In this document: in pieces, positions 43,874 through 52,954 of the stretch
Layout: every line of letters begins with the position of its first letter
Position numbering within the stretch: position 1 is the first letter of the stretch
DNA from: Hysterium pulicare CBS 123377
Lineage: Eukaryota > Ascomycota > Dothideomycetes > Hysteriales > Hysteriaceae
NCBI GenBank assembly: GCA_000467715.1
Contig: AJFK01000065.1
Coordinates: 62,001-126,000, forward strand
Direction of reading: 5' to 3'
Length of the DNA stretch: 64,000 bases
Notes under the pieces: model-generated
Database searches by the model: none
What the model was told of the DNA's origin: nothing
The model's input: the letters and a program-made list of their open reading frames with translations, nothing else
Translations under genes and position numbers: made by a program

Positions 43874-45202
43874 TTATACCTTGATGGGCGAAGGCCGTAT
43901 CCTGCGTGACCACCTCCTCTTCTTTTCCCCGACAGTCGGGCTGTTCTTTTCACTGATCGGCGAAATCTCAGGTATACCCTGCAGCGGTAGACTCCAAGCA
44001 TCGCTATCCGGTGTCTCCCTTCCCTCCATCACCGGTGGCCATGTATGGAAGCTTTCCGGTGTCGCTGGTAGCTCGATTGGCGGCGGCGTTGCCGGGTGTA
44101 CTGGCGATGCCGGCAACTCAATGGGCGAGGGCATGGCCGGCAGCTCGATTCTAGGTACCTCGAGGTCATTCGCTGGGAGTTCAGCTTTTGGGATCTCAAA
44201 TTCGCGTTCAATAGGTAGTGGTGGTAATGGGCGGTCTTTTGGACTTAATCTTGTTTTCGACATCTTTTTTGAGATATTTTTGGAGATGGAGGACATGGAT
44301 GTAGTTCGGCGTGGGTTTTTCGGTGGGACCGAGTAAGGGCGCAGGTCCTCGGCGCTCACGTGAACGGTTATTTCTGCTTGTTCTGACTCGGAAGATACTG
44401 AGTAGTCCTTCTCGTCTGTCTCTTCCAGATCTTCTAGCATTTCGCTCACGTAATCTAGGTCTGAATCCCCCGGAGTGGGAGGGTGGGTTGCTAGTTGTGT
44501 CAGAGACTGTTTCGCCGCCAAAGGCCGTATAACAATCCATGGAGGAGCTTGTTTTAGGACTTCTGAAAGGAGAGGTGGCTGAGATAATGAATCCCATTCT
44601 TGCAGCTTCTTAACAACCCAAGGATTCTGAGTGCAACGTAATTTGCTGAAGTAGGCACTGCAGGCTTGGATATTGTGAAGTGGATACCCATGATCTTCCA
44701 TCTCTCGTAATACACCCTGGAATTCGGCGTTGAAATCTTCCAACGAGCGGAATTGGTCGATGTGTAGGTTCAGGAAATGGCAGTAGACGTGGTGGAAATC
44801 CTCAAACTTGAACTTCGCAAACTTCTCGTCCAGCGCTTCTATCATTTCCTTTGCTGTTAATGCTGATGGCGGGAGCGGGGGACCGGAGTCGAACACGTCC
44901 ATCTTGATCTCATCGTGCATTGAGAGGAAAAGGTCCAATTTCACATCCCGATCTTTTTTCACCCAGGCCCGTCTTTCTTCTAGCAATCCCGGTTGCGGCT
45001 CTTCTTTGAGCGATATCCGTCCAGCGGGCATCGGCATGGGACAGTTGGAGGTGCCATCGCAATGACCCCAAGAACCGGTCGCCTGGAAGGCCTTCTGTAC
45101 AGAACGGCGCCATTTCAGGTATTGTGTCCGTGAAGGACCCTCCTCGAGGATTTGGACACCGGGCAGGCGAGGCGACATTAACTTTAAGCCTTTGGGAGCC
45201 AT
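43874..45202 (-). CDS. Gag-like (Ty1/copia-type) single-copy gene, looks whole
   Basis: Uninterrupted 442-aa frame from ATG 45202 (MAPKGLKLMSPRLPGVQILE). The N-terminal half resembles the copia-type gag polypeptide family (UBN2-like): YLKWRRSVQKAFQATGSWGH, ALTAKEMIEALDEKFAKFKF, FHHVYCHFLNLHIDQFRSLE, FNAEFQGVLREMEDHGYPLH and ACSAYFSKLRCTQNPWVVKK. The C-terminal half is unlike a transposon. It is acidic around EMLEDLEETDEKDYS, then Pro-rich with repeated IELPA motifs, and ends in a basic tail (GEKKRRWSRRIRPSPIKV). No zinc knuckle, protease, integrase or reverse transcriptase is present, and no LTR-like direct repeats were seen at the ends. The simplest reading is a gag-derived host gene (domesticated). 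Age cannot be judged from one copy. The function is unknown. Confidence 0.72.
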   Translation of the reverse strand: MAPKGLKLMSPRLPGVQILEEGPSRTQYLKWRRSVQKAFQATGSWGHCDGTSNCPMPMPAGRISLKEEPQPGLLEERRAWVKKDRDVKLDLFLSMHDEIKMDVFDSGPPLPPSALTAKEMIEALDEKFAKFKFEDFHHVYCHFLNLHIDQFRSLEDFNAEFQGVLREMEDHGYPLHNIQACSAYFSKLRCTQNPWVVKKLQEWDSLSQPPLLSEVLKQAPPWIVIRPLAAKQSLTQLATHPPTPGDSDLDYVSEMLEDLEETDEKDYSVSSESEQAEITVHVSAEDLRPYSVPPKNPRRTTSMSSISKNISKKMSKTRLSPKDRPLPPLPIEREFEIPKAELPANDLEVPRIELPAMPSPIELPASPVHPATPPPIELPATPESFHTWPPVMEGRETPDSDAWSLPLQGIPEISPISEKNSPTVGEKKRRWSRRIRPSPIKV

Positions 45203-46106
45203 GTTCAATGAGTTCAGCAATCAGCAATATGGAGAGACAAGACCTCAAGTGAGACTTCGGCACATATGGCGCAAATAACCATGAGAGCGAGCAATGACGA
45301 GAGGAAAGCTGAAATGCCCGAACGAGGGTCAGAGTTGAATATATGGCCGTATGCGAGCAGCCCGGCCACCGTGTCTCGTGCCTGTGCTCAATCGATGGGA
45401 CGCCGCGGCGCAGCCTTTCCCTCCGTGCCTCCATTCAGCTTACCTTCTTACAAAGCCGTCCCACCACCGGCCGACACAGAGAACAGACAAGCATGGATGC
45501 ATCTTCCACGCACTCCGGGTGGCAGGTGTGGATGGTCGTCTATGGTTGCTGGGACCGAAAGGCCATGGATTCCGTGTGCGTCAGATACCGAATCCGGCAT
45601 CGCCCATGTCTAGCAGCAAAAGCCCATGTTGCTGTTGTATCTGCATGTCAGCAGGGCTACCATAAAGTGCGCGCGTACGCACATTGAAATGCGTTCGGGA
45701 TGAATGTACTGCCGTATGTAGATTAATCTGGAGATGCAATGACGAATGGGAGGTTTCTTGTGTGAGGTGTGGGTAAGAGATGGCTTCGGGGTATACAATA
45801 GTGGGTGTGCTACTCATCCTTGTTGGACTGCGTTTCGAAGTCCGAAAGGTGTGGGTGCAGGTCGTCGTGGGGGCTACGAATGGGAATATGCCTCAGGCAT
45901 GCAGCCACGGGATGTACCATGTAGAGTAGGTAGACGGCCGGAGTGAAAGGAAGTAGGAGGCATTTGCAAAACGTCTTTTCATACTGTAGAAAGGCTAGTG
46001 TGGAGTAGTCAGGGGTAGTCCGTCCTTATGTCCCAACGCAGATCTTTACTTTTTCCTAAAAATCAGCTATATAATGCAAAGTTTTCTTTGAAATTTTAAT
46101 TCATCA
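45203..46106. other. Intergenic
   Basis: Promoter of the gag-like gene. Overlapping ORFs of 60-115 codons are seen on both strands without recognisable content. Confidence 0.45.
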
Positions 46107-46187
46107 GGCGTGGTGGCGGAGTGGTTATCGCGCAAGACTAGAAATCTTGTTCCTTCGGGAGCGTCAGTTCGAATCTGGCCCACGTCG
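46107..46187 (+). tRNA. tRNA-Ser (anticodon AGA), intronless
   Basis: An 81-base type II tRNA. The acceptor stem GGCGTGG pairs with CCACGTC plus discriminator G, with one G-U pair. The anticodon stem-loop is CAAGA-CTAGAAA-TCTTG with AGA at 46140-46142. A long variable arm (TTCCTTCGGGAG) is present, and the T arm is GTCAG-TTCGAAT-CTGGC. These are the hallmarks of serine tRNA reading UCU, and UCC/UCA after A-to-I editing. Confidence 0.95.
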
Positions 46188-46200
46188 AATCTGCTTCATC

Positions 46201-46209
46201 TTTTTTTTT
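46201..46209 (+). terminator. RNA polymerase III terminator
   Basis: A run of nine T residues 13 bases after the tRNA-Ser 3' end, in the right place and of the right length for Pol III termination. Confidence 0.85.
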
Positions 46210-46400
46210 GGTATATATTTTTGCTCTGATTCAAGGCATATGATTGATTGTCTTTGGTACCCACGAAGTAAAATTTTGTTCAATGCCAAGGCTTCCTTCC
46301 AGCTTTCTCGCTTAGAGGCGGAATCCTCCCGCTGCTCACTTTTTGAAGCTCAAGAGCTCCCAAGCTACAATTAATCGGGAGCTAAGCAAAGCCTATCTCA

Positions 46401-47122
46401 ATGCCGCTCCGTCCCTTTCCCCATCCTTTGGGCGTTGGGATTGACATATGCCAAAAATCACGTATAACGGCCCTGTTCACCAAACAGCCTTTTGAGAGGT
46501 CGCTGAATGCCTTCTTAAGACGGCTGTTTACCAAAGAGGAGGAATTTTACTTCTGGGAAAGGTTCAGAAATGCAGATCGTGTACAACAACGATTACCAAT
46601 TGCCTTGAATTACCTAGCGGGACGGTATGCCAAAACGCAGTTTCGGTTCCTCGGTCTGGTTTATTTCGCTAATTATTACTTTGCAAGCACAGGTGGGCCG
46701 CGAAAGAGGCAATCATGAAGGCAGTGAAGAGCAGGCCGCTCACCTTCTACGACATAATAATTCTACCACGGATTGATGAGACGAACGATGCGTCTTCAGG
46801 CATGTGGAAAATGAGGAGTAGGGCTCCAGTGGCCATCATCCTTGATTCACCAGCGGCGCCTTCTGTTCTGACGAAGAAGCTATACCCTCTTTCCGACTCG
46901 AACACTGATGAATCGTCGTCAAGGGACCAGGAGATACACCAGAGTGCGGAGTCAAAAGATATCTCTCCGAAGAGTCACAGTACTGGAAGTGGACTCAATT
47001 TGAACAGCCTGAATGGGCAGATCGCTGAGCTTAACATAAGTCATGATGGCGATTATGCATGTGCCGTAGCCTTGGTTGAAGACACAATTGTTGAGATACC
47101 TGCGCCACACTCCAGAGACTAA
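46401..47122 (+). CDS. Holo-[acyl-carrier-protein] synthase, AcpS type (Ppt2-like)
   Basis: Transfers phosphopantetheine from CoA to an acyl carrier protein; in fungi the small AcpS form acts on mitochondrial ACP. Exons 46401-46624 and 46693-47122 are joined in phase across a 68-base intron; the product is 217 aa. Motifs: PLGVGIDICQKSRITALF (the metal-binding Asp of G-I-D), FTKEEEFYFWERF, then after the intron WAAKEAIMKA (the W-x-x-K-E-A motif), and GQIAELNISHDGDYACAVAL (S-H-D). An insert of about 70 Ser/Asp-rich residues separates the last two motifs. The start follows the tRNA by about 210 bases. No clear N-terminal presequence is visible from this ATG (MPLRPFPHPLGVG). Confidence 0.87.
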
Positions 47123-47500
47123 GCACGCCTTCCACCAAGGAGCTATGTGGTTGCAATAGGAACCCCTGCGAGTCAAGGAGCTAAAAGACATGATTTCAGA
47201 ACTGCAGCTCCGGCAGAACTCGTTTGTGTCAATCCTTACTCGTAATTGCATTGTGCTGGACATGTAGTGGTAAGTCGGACTAGTCCTCTCTGCATCTTAT
47301 TACCTACACCCAATTAGAACTGTCCAGATGAAGAATCGAAACGGAATTCATAGTCTTTTGGAGCGCAATACACTTCTAGCGCAAGCCAAGCTTCAATCGT
47401 CCTCTTTGCCTAAAACGATAATTGAAGACTATCAAATCTCAATTGAATCTCTTTTCAAGCCGTCTCTATAATCATCAAATCCTATCTGGTGTGATTTTTG

Positions 47501-48133
47501 ATGCATTCCCCTTGCAGAATTGATTTGACTTCATCGTCAAACAGCGCACCATATCTCGAGACATGTACTTCGATCCGGTCGCACCATTTACGCCGCATCA
47601 ACATCAGCAATCTTCAATCCTCAGTTTGCGACCTCGAATTTACCCGAACAGGAAAGAGCCTATTTTCAGCATCCACATGCATCCCCAATCAACATCAGAC
47701 AGCCTCTAGTCGATCCGACCATACCTCAGGCCTCCAACAAAATTCCAATGCGCCGTATGCATGTTCGGCTCTCCTCGGCCTCAGGCCAACCTCATCGCCC
47801 ATCGCCCATCGCCCATCGCCCATTATATATATACCGTGCGTCGTTAAGAACTGCCAGAATTCACCAGTCATAAAATCCCAGCCATGCATTAAACCCATAT
47901 TGGATATCGCAAACTCAGCCGCTCAAATTCTACTAACTGAGCCTGAAGCTTGGAACCCGTTGGAACCAACACCACGCATGCCGTCTGTCCGAAAGTTTGT
48001 ACAATCCGATAAGCGCACCCGTCTTTCGACCGAGAGGACGGATACCGGATATCGGAGCATTTTCGAACGAGGTAATGTGGGTAGATGGAGGATGGGAAAG
48101 GAACTTGGTAGGCTAGGTTTGAGGATAAATTAA
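47501..48133 (+). CDS. Doubtful 210-codon ORF
   Basis: Open frame from ATG 47501 to the stop at 48133. The composition is Ser/Pro/Arg-rich with no domain. It crosses a simple repeat at 47794-47821. Only the last 55 codons (for example FVQSDKRTRLSTERTDTGYR) look protein-like. It may be chance or the end of a spliced gene. Confidence 0.2.
   Translation: MHSPCRIDLTSSSNSAPYLETCTSIRSHHLRRINISNLQSSVCDLEFTRTGKSLFSASTCIPNQHQTASSRSDHTSGLQQNSNAPYACSALLGLRPTSSPIAHRPSPIIYIPCVVKNCQNSPVIKSQPCIKPILDIANSAAQILLTEPEAWNPLEPTPRMPSVRKFVQSDKRTRLSTERTDTGYRSIFERGNVGRWRMGKELGRLGLRIN
47794..47821. repeat. Short tandem repeat, ATCGCCC x4
   Basis: Four perfect copies of a 7-base unit, followed immediately by an AT dinucleotide run (TTATATATATA). 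Confidence 0.9.
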
Positions 48134-49682
48134 TGGATCCATCTATTTGAAGGATGAGTTTTCGCTGTGAAATGATGTTGTTTAATTTAGTTGATTGACT
48201 GAACGGGAAGTATATTGTCCCAGACCACTGGAACGCTAATCTAATACAAAGGTTTAAAAACCGCTCACGGGGCACATGAGTCATGATTGCAGAGTGCATG
48301 CGGTAGCTGAACTGTTGGTCTGTGGACTACTCTGAACATGGATCGGTGAAGATGGGGAGCCTGCGTTTCATCGTTTTGGTCGATGAAGGGGTCAAGGTTC
48401 ACACCTGAAGGCGACCAGAATCTGTGGCACTTCATGGGGTCCAACAGGATATTGTGCCTGAAATTTGGACTGCATAAGGGCTCGAATCTATTTCCTTACA
48501 CTTTACCTCCCGAGACAGCCGATTCTCCCGTTGCACTTGATTATGCATTGTCGGTCAAGATAGATGCCTGGCGTCGATAATTTCTATCTCTGCACCATCA
48601 AGGATCCTGTGATGATCTCCTCAACACCCTGAGACCACTATTGAAACGATCTTCTTTCACAATACAAGAACCACTACGCTGATCTTCCAGTTCGAACCAC
48701 GCGGATCCGTGGGGTATGGAGAGCGATCATAGTGGCAGTGGGTGAATAGAGTGGCATTAAAAACATTCTTTAGAAACCTAAAAGACTGAACAGGAAGTCA
48801 AATCAGGTGTTGACAAGTAGGCACGGGACTTGTAACTCTCGTCGCTCGCGTTTCGTCACTCCTTACGAATGTTTGGAAGATCAGCCTGTAGCGCTTCACC
48901 AGCGGCAGCTGGAACCGCGGTTTACCACTATTCAAACACTGTTTCAAAACACCAATTGCAGATCGCGTGCGATGTTTCAAGTCAGTCCACGTCTTTGATC
49001 ACGACAAGCCCATGTCAAATCACGCTCGTGCAAAGTCAGGAAAGGCAAGACGTGGCAGACGCAAGTCCACGCGTACAGTAACACAACATGCGCTGTAGTA
49101 GGGCCAGAGTCACACAGGATCACAACTTCAGACAGAGCCTACAGTTTATAAAAGGAAGTCTATTGTTGAGAAGGACATGGAAAATAATACCACCAAGCCA
49201 GGCACGCTCAACGTCCCCAGCATGCTATGTATTTAAAGTACGGGGTGCCACTGAAAATCAAACAGACGCAATATATGATCTCAAGCGAATGGGTAATGGT
49301 ATATCATGACATCGTGAACAGCGCCCAATATGAAGATAGAACGGTGGGCCAAGATCCCATTTCCTCTAAATTGACAAGTTGAAGATGATGCGGTAGTACA
49401 ACAAACACCAAGCCTGCGGTTGACGGATTTCGATGCGTCGATAGATTGAAGAGTAAATTGAAGTGAAGATACATGGACCCGCGACGCAGTCTAGAACAAC
49501 CCGCCAATCCGATCGAATCCGGAACCTCCCCATTGCTTGAACGCTAGGGTTGCTTTTCTTCGATACACCGTATCCAAAACACCGGCCTGAGAGCCAAAAT
49601 CTTTCCACAGTAAATTTGTTGACAGGAGAAGCGAAAAGGGTATATATGATGCGCGTTGAAAGGTCGCAATAAGCGCCAACCT
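48134..49682. other. Intergenic
   Basis: No credible gene. The right end (from about 49350) is the likely 3' UTR of the BYS1-like gene on the minus strand. Confidence 0.45.
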
Positions 49683-50285
49683 CTAATGACGCCAGTGAGG
49701 GTGACGGTGCTGGTGCCTGTGGGCGTGTTCCTCGCGCTTGGTTGCATCACCATTGGATGATGCCGTAGTGGTCGCGTTTGGTGCCGATGAGGTGCAGAGG
49801 TAAAGCTCGATGCTGGCGGTGTCGACGCAGGCGAGGGAGTTCCAGTCATCATTATAAGCGTTGTACGCACCCTGACACTTGGCAACACCAGCGGCACAGC
49901 TTCGGGTCGGGCAGTCCGTTCCGCTCTCCATGTACATGCCGTCTCCGGAGAAGGGGCAGTCTTCTCCACCACAGTTGACGTTCGAGATATCGTACCAGAT
50001 GGAGCCACCCTCCAGGGTGTATTCGAATTGAGTAATTGGAGTTGGATTGGCCACGGTCTGGTTGATGGAGAGCTTCAGGGAGACACCGCCGACCGAAGGG
50101 GTCTGGTAGGTCTCATTGTAGGTACCATTGTGGGAATCCAGAGTGATCATGTCGCTGGAGCCATCGGCACTGACGGACCAGAGATAGACAGGATAGTCGC
50201 ACTTGTTGGCTACCAGGGCGATTGGAGATGAAGCAAGAGCGGAAGCTGCGAAGAGCGCTGCGGAGGCGACGGTAATGAGCTGCAT
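49683..50285 (-). CDS. BYS1-like secreted protein with His-rich tail
   Basis: Single exon, 200 aa. The signal peptide MQLITVASAALFAASALA is followed by SPIALVANKCDYPVYLWSVS, the start of the BYS1 domain, a thaumatin-like secreted fold found in many ascomycetes. Further landmarks: GGVSLKLSINQTVANPTPIT, QFEYTLEGGSIWYDISNVNC, then GDGMYMESGTDCPTRSCAAG and DWNSLACVDTASIELYLCTS. About nine Cys are present, fitting several disulfides. After an Asn/Thr/Ser linker comes KREEHAHRHQHRHPHWRH at the very C-terminus: a dibasic KR and then seven His in 16 residues. Some BYS1 proteins are expressed in particular growth phases or on hosts. The tail is not a known part of the domain. Confidence 0.85.
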   Translation of the reverse strand: MQLITVASAALFAASALASSPIALVANKCDYPVYLWSVSADGSSDMITLDSHNGTYNETYQTPSVGGVSLKLSINQTVANPTPITQFEYTLEGGSIWYDISNVNCGGEDCPFSGDGMYMESGTDCPTRSCAAGVAKCQGAYNAYNDDWNSLACVDTASIELYLCTSSAPNATTTASSNGDATKREEHAHRHQHRHPHWRH

Positions 50286-51959
50286 TGTGGATATGATGGG
50301 GTTTGCTATGTTCGAGATAGTGATAAGAGAGCGTAGGGCTTGTAGAGAAGGTGGGTACTAGAAAGAGTGAATGCCGTCAACTGAAAGAGTGAAGCCGTAC
50401 AGCAAAAAGGAGTGTATACAAGTCCCAGCTTGGAGTGTGCAGGTGGGTAGAAGGCCTGGGGGTGTGCGCCTTCTTAAATGGGCGGGAGCCAACGAGCCAA
50501 AATGAGCAACACCAGGGCAGCCAGCGTCCCCGGTCCAGCGCCACGCTCGGGCACGCTCCCGAGATTGTCACGAATAGCGGCAGATGGCTGGCCTCCGTGT
50601 AAGAATGGCTCAAACGGCCTGGCGCAGCCGACGACTCCTGGGCTAGGGGAGCCAGTGCACGCCAGGGCCCCGTCCGCCCACGAAACGGTCGACCAATCGG
50701 GCATACGCTGTACCTGATCCTCCTAAGTGGGAGCCAGATGTGCCGCGGGGACTGGGGGCTGTAATCTTCCATCCTGCCTGGGCCTGGTCAGTCAGCCCCC
50801 GAAAATAGCGGTAAAATACCTGCGGGCAGTCCTGCCACGGTGGATCCGCCATGCATGTTGCTGCAAAATTTTTGTTTCCACTCGTTCTCGATCACCAGCG
50901 CAGCATGTCCAGCCATGTGCCACCGCGTGGTGCATGCAACATGAACGCATCTTGACTTGGACATTCCCCATCGCCCATGGTTATAGTGCCATTATTGACT
51001 CTGGCTCGGTGCAATTTGTGTCTGTCCGGAAAGGAGAATGCTCATTTCGGAAAAGTGGTCAGCTTGACGAGACTGGAAATTAGCAGGAAGCCCGCGCCTC
51101 TCAGTCGCCAGAGCCCGCAGACGACGGCAGTAAACCTGCTCGGGCCCCTGGCGGCCAGCGAAGTCGTTGTCCCTGCCCATGTGTCGACGAGGGAGTCGAC
51201 GACCGTCTTGCCGCATGAGTGGAGAAGTCTGGTTGGCTTCCAGAGGTCCGTCATGACCCATTCTCGTTGGGACTGGGCAGCGCCAGCTGGCTGCACAGCT
51301 GGGCGTGGTGCCGTGTAGGTATCGATAAGATGCGACGGGCGGAAGTCAGAGACGACGCGAGCTTTTCTCTAGCTTTTTCGGCCATGTGGAATCGTGCATG
51401 GTCCGCTCCGTCCGACTCGGATTAGGGCTGACGGCCGGCCAGTGACGAGGCGAGACCTGCTGTGAGCTCCATAAGTAATTTCCCACGTCCAGCGACTCAG
51501 CATTCGAGGAATAATGGAAATCGATATGAGCGCCGGATCCCACGACACGACTCGCCATCACCACTGCGTGATCCTCTGAAACCACAGACCTCTGGTTCAT
51601 GTGCTGCACGTTAGCTTTTTGCACCTAAGTAGCCAGCGAATTCTCCTCGACGTACCTCCAGGCCTTTTGTGTGTATGTGAGGTGGTGGCGATGAACAAGT
51701 TAGAGATTTCGTTGTGCCGAGGAGTTGATGCTCGCAATCTAAACACGGTCTGAATTCGTTCGAGTCTTTTCCCGGCAATTATTCAGTCACGTGATCTGGC
51801 CTCTTCGTCATCGTGAACGACCTGCATGTCGACAGTGATATTGGGAGGGCGACATGATGAAGCTCAGCAACCCTCTATCACCCTTTCCTCTCTATAGCCC
51901 TCTTGCTATGTTAAACATGGTGGGTTCACCACTCTCCACAAATTAAGCTTTCTTACACT
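50286..51959. other. Intergenic, partly GC-rich
   Basis: Promoter of the BYS1-like gene on the left. From about 50480 to 51430 the sequence is GC-rich, with long open frames of 70-130 codons in several phases on both strands; none shows a signal peptide, domain or intron. This is typical of GC-rich chance ORFs. Confidence 0.4.
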
Positions 51960-52954
51960 CCCGATCTCTCGGGGAAGATCGCGGTGATCACATGAGGATC
52001 CGCGGGTATTGGCCGGGAGATCACCGCCCAGTTACTACTTCATGGCATAACAAAAGTCTATATTCTCGCGAGAGCCGCGTCCAGGTATAGCAATGCAAAG
52101 AAAGAATTAGTCGAAACAAAAGGTCGGAAGAAAGGCGACGTTGATATAAGAACCGAGTTTGTGCAATGCGACCTAGCTTCCATCCACGACGTACAAGCTG
52201 CAAACCAATTACTGACCAAACTGGATCGCTTAGATCTTCTCATCAACAATGCCGGTAGATTCGCCAAAGAATATATGTAGCTGTTTGCGATGGATATCTC
52301 ATTATGTGCTCACGCTCGTGTAGCTCTGCCAATCTCTCCAGGTGGCATTGAAGTCATATTCGCAACGAACCACCTCGGTTATTTCGTACTCACAAACATT
52401 CTGCTACCCCTTATGGAAAAGACAGCCTCTACTTGTAGAGTTGCGAGAGTCGTGAACACTACTTCATCACTTCACATTATCTGCCACAAGTTTGATCTTG
52501 CCCAATTTAGCTCTTCAATCCGAACCAAACCGCCAGCGTCATTTGATAGCAGCTGGCGATATGAGCGAAGCAAATTAGCCAATATCCTATTCACCAGAGA
52601 GCTCGCTCGTAGGATGCACAAGAAAGGTGTCAGCAATTTGTACGTGAATAGCTTCTTCTCCGGCAATATTCCCACCGGAGCAGTGGACACTTGGAAGCAG
52701 CTCTTTGGTAATCTTACTGGCACATTGTTCAAAGGCACCTTCCAGATCATCGGTCAATCTCCTGTGGAAGGGGCCACAACAGCCATCTTTTCAGCTGCAA
52801 GGAGGTCGAAAGGAATGACTTGAAGGGCAGATACTTCGTTCCAATCGCATCAGAGCACAAGACCAGCGCTCTCGCTGAAGACAAAGACCTGGCCAAAAAC
52901 TTGTGATACTGGAATGATCACAAGGTCACAGGCAGCCTTGGAGGAAGTTGGTAA
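51960..52954 (+). pseudogene. Short-chain dehydrogenase/reductase pseudogene
   Basis: Clear SDR homology runs from PDLSGKIAVIT to the C-terminal end. Motifs seen: the Rossmann loop GSAGIGREITAQL, DLASIHDVQAANQ, LDLLINNAG, the pattern GIEVIFATNHLGYFVLTNIL, and the catalytic YERSKLANILFTREL (Y-x-x-x-K intact). The frame is broken by TGA at 51993, inside the T-G-x-x-x-G-I-G region, and by TAG at 52278. A frame change between about 52790 and 52820 moves to the frame encoding KGRYFVPIASEHKTSALAED. That frame has a further TGA at 52904 and ends with TGG-TAA at 52952. No in-frame start codon was found upstream. With most of the protein still readable, the decay looks recent. Intact relatives of this type reduce varied carbonyls, often in secondary metabolism. 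Confidence 0.83.

Noticed and set aside
43400-45700. LTRs or a full retroelement around the gag-like gene
   Set aside because: No matching direct repeats flank it and no pol domains are present on either side, so only a gag-derived gene is claimed.
50378-51320. Many overlapping ORFs of 70-130 codons on both strands in a GC-rich stretch
   Set aside because: All phases are open to a similar degree, with no signal peptide, domain or intron. This is expected from GC-rich sequence with few stop codons.
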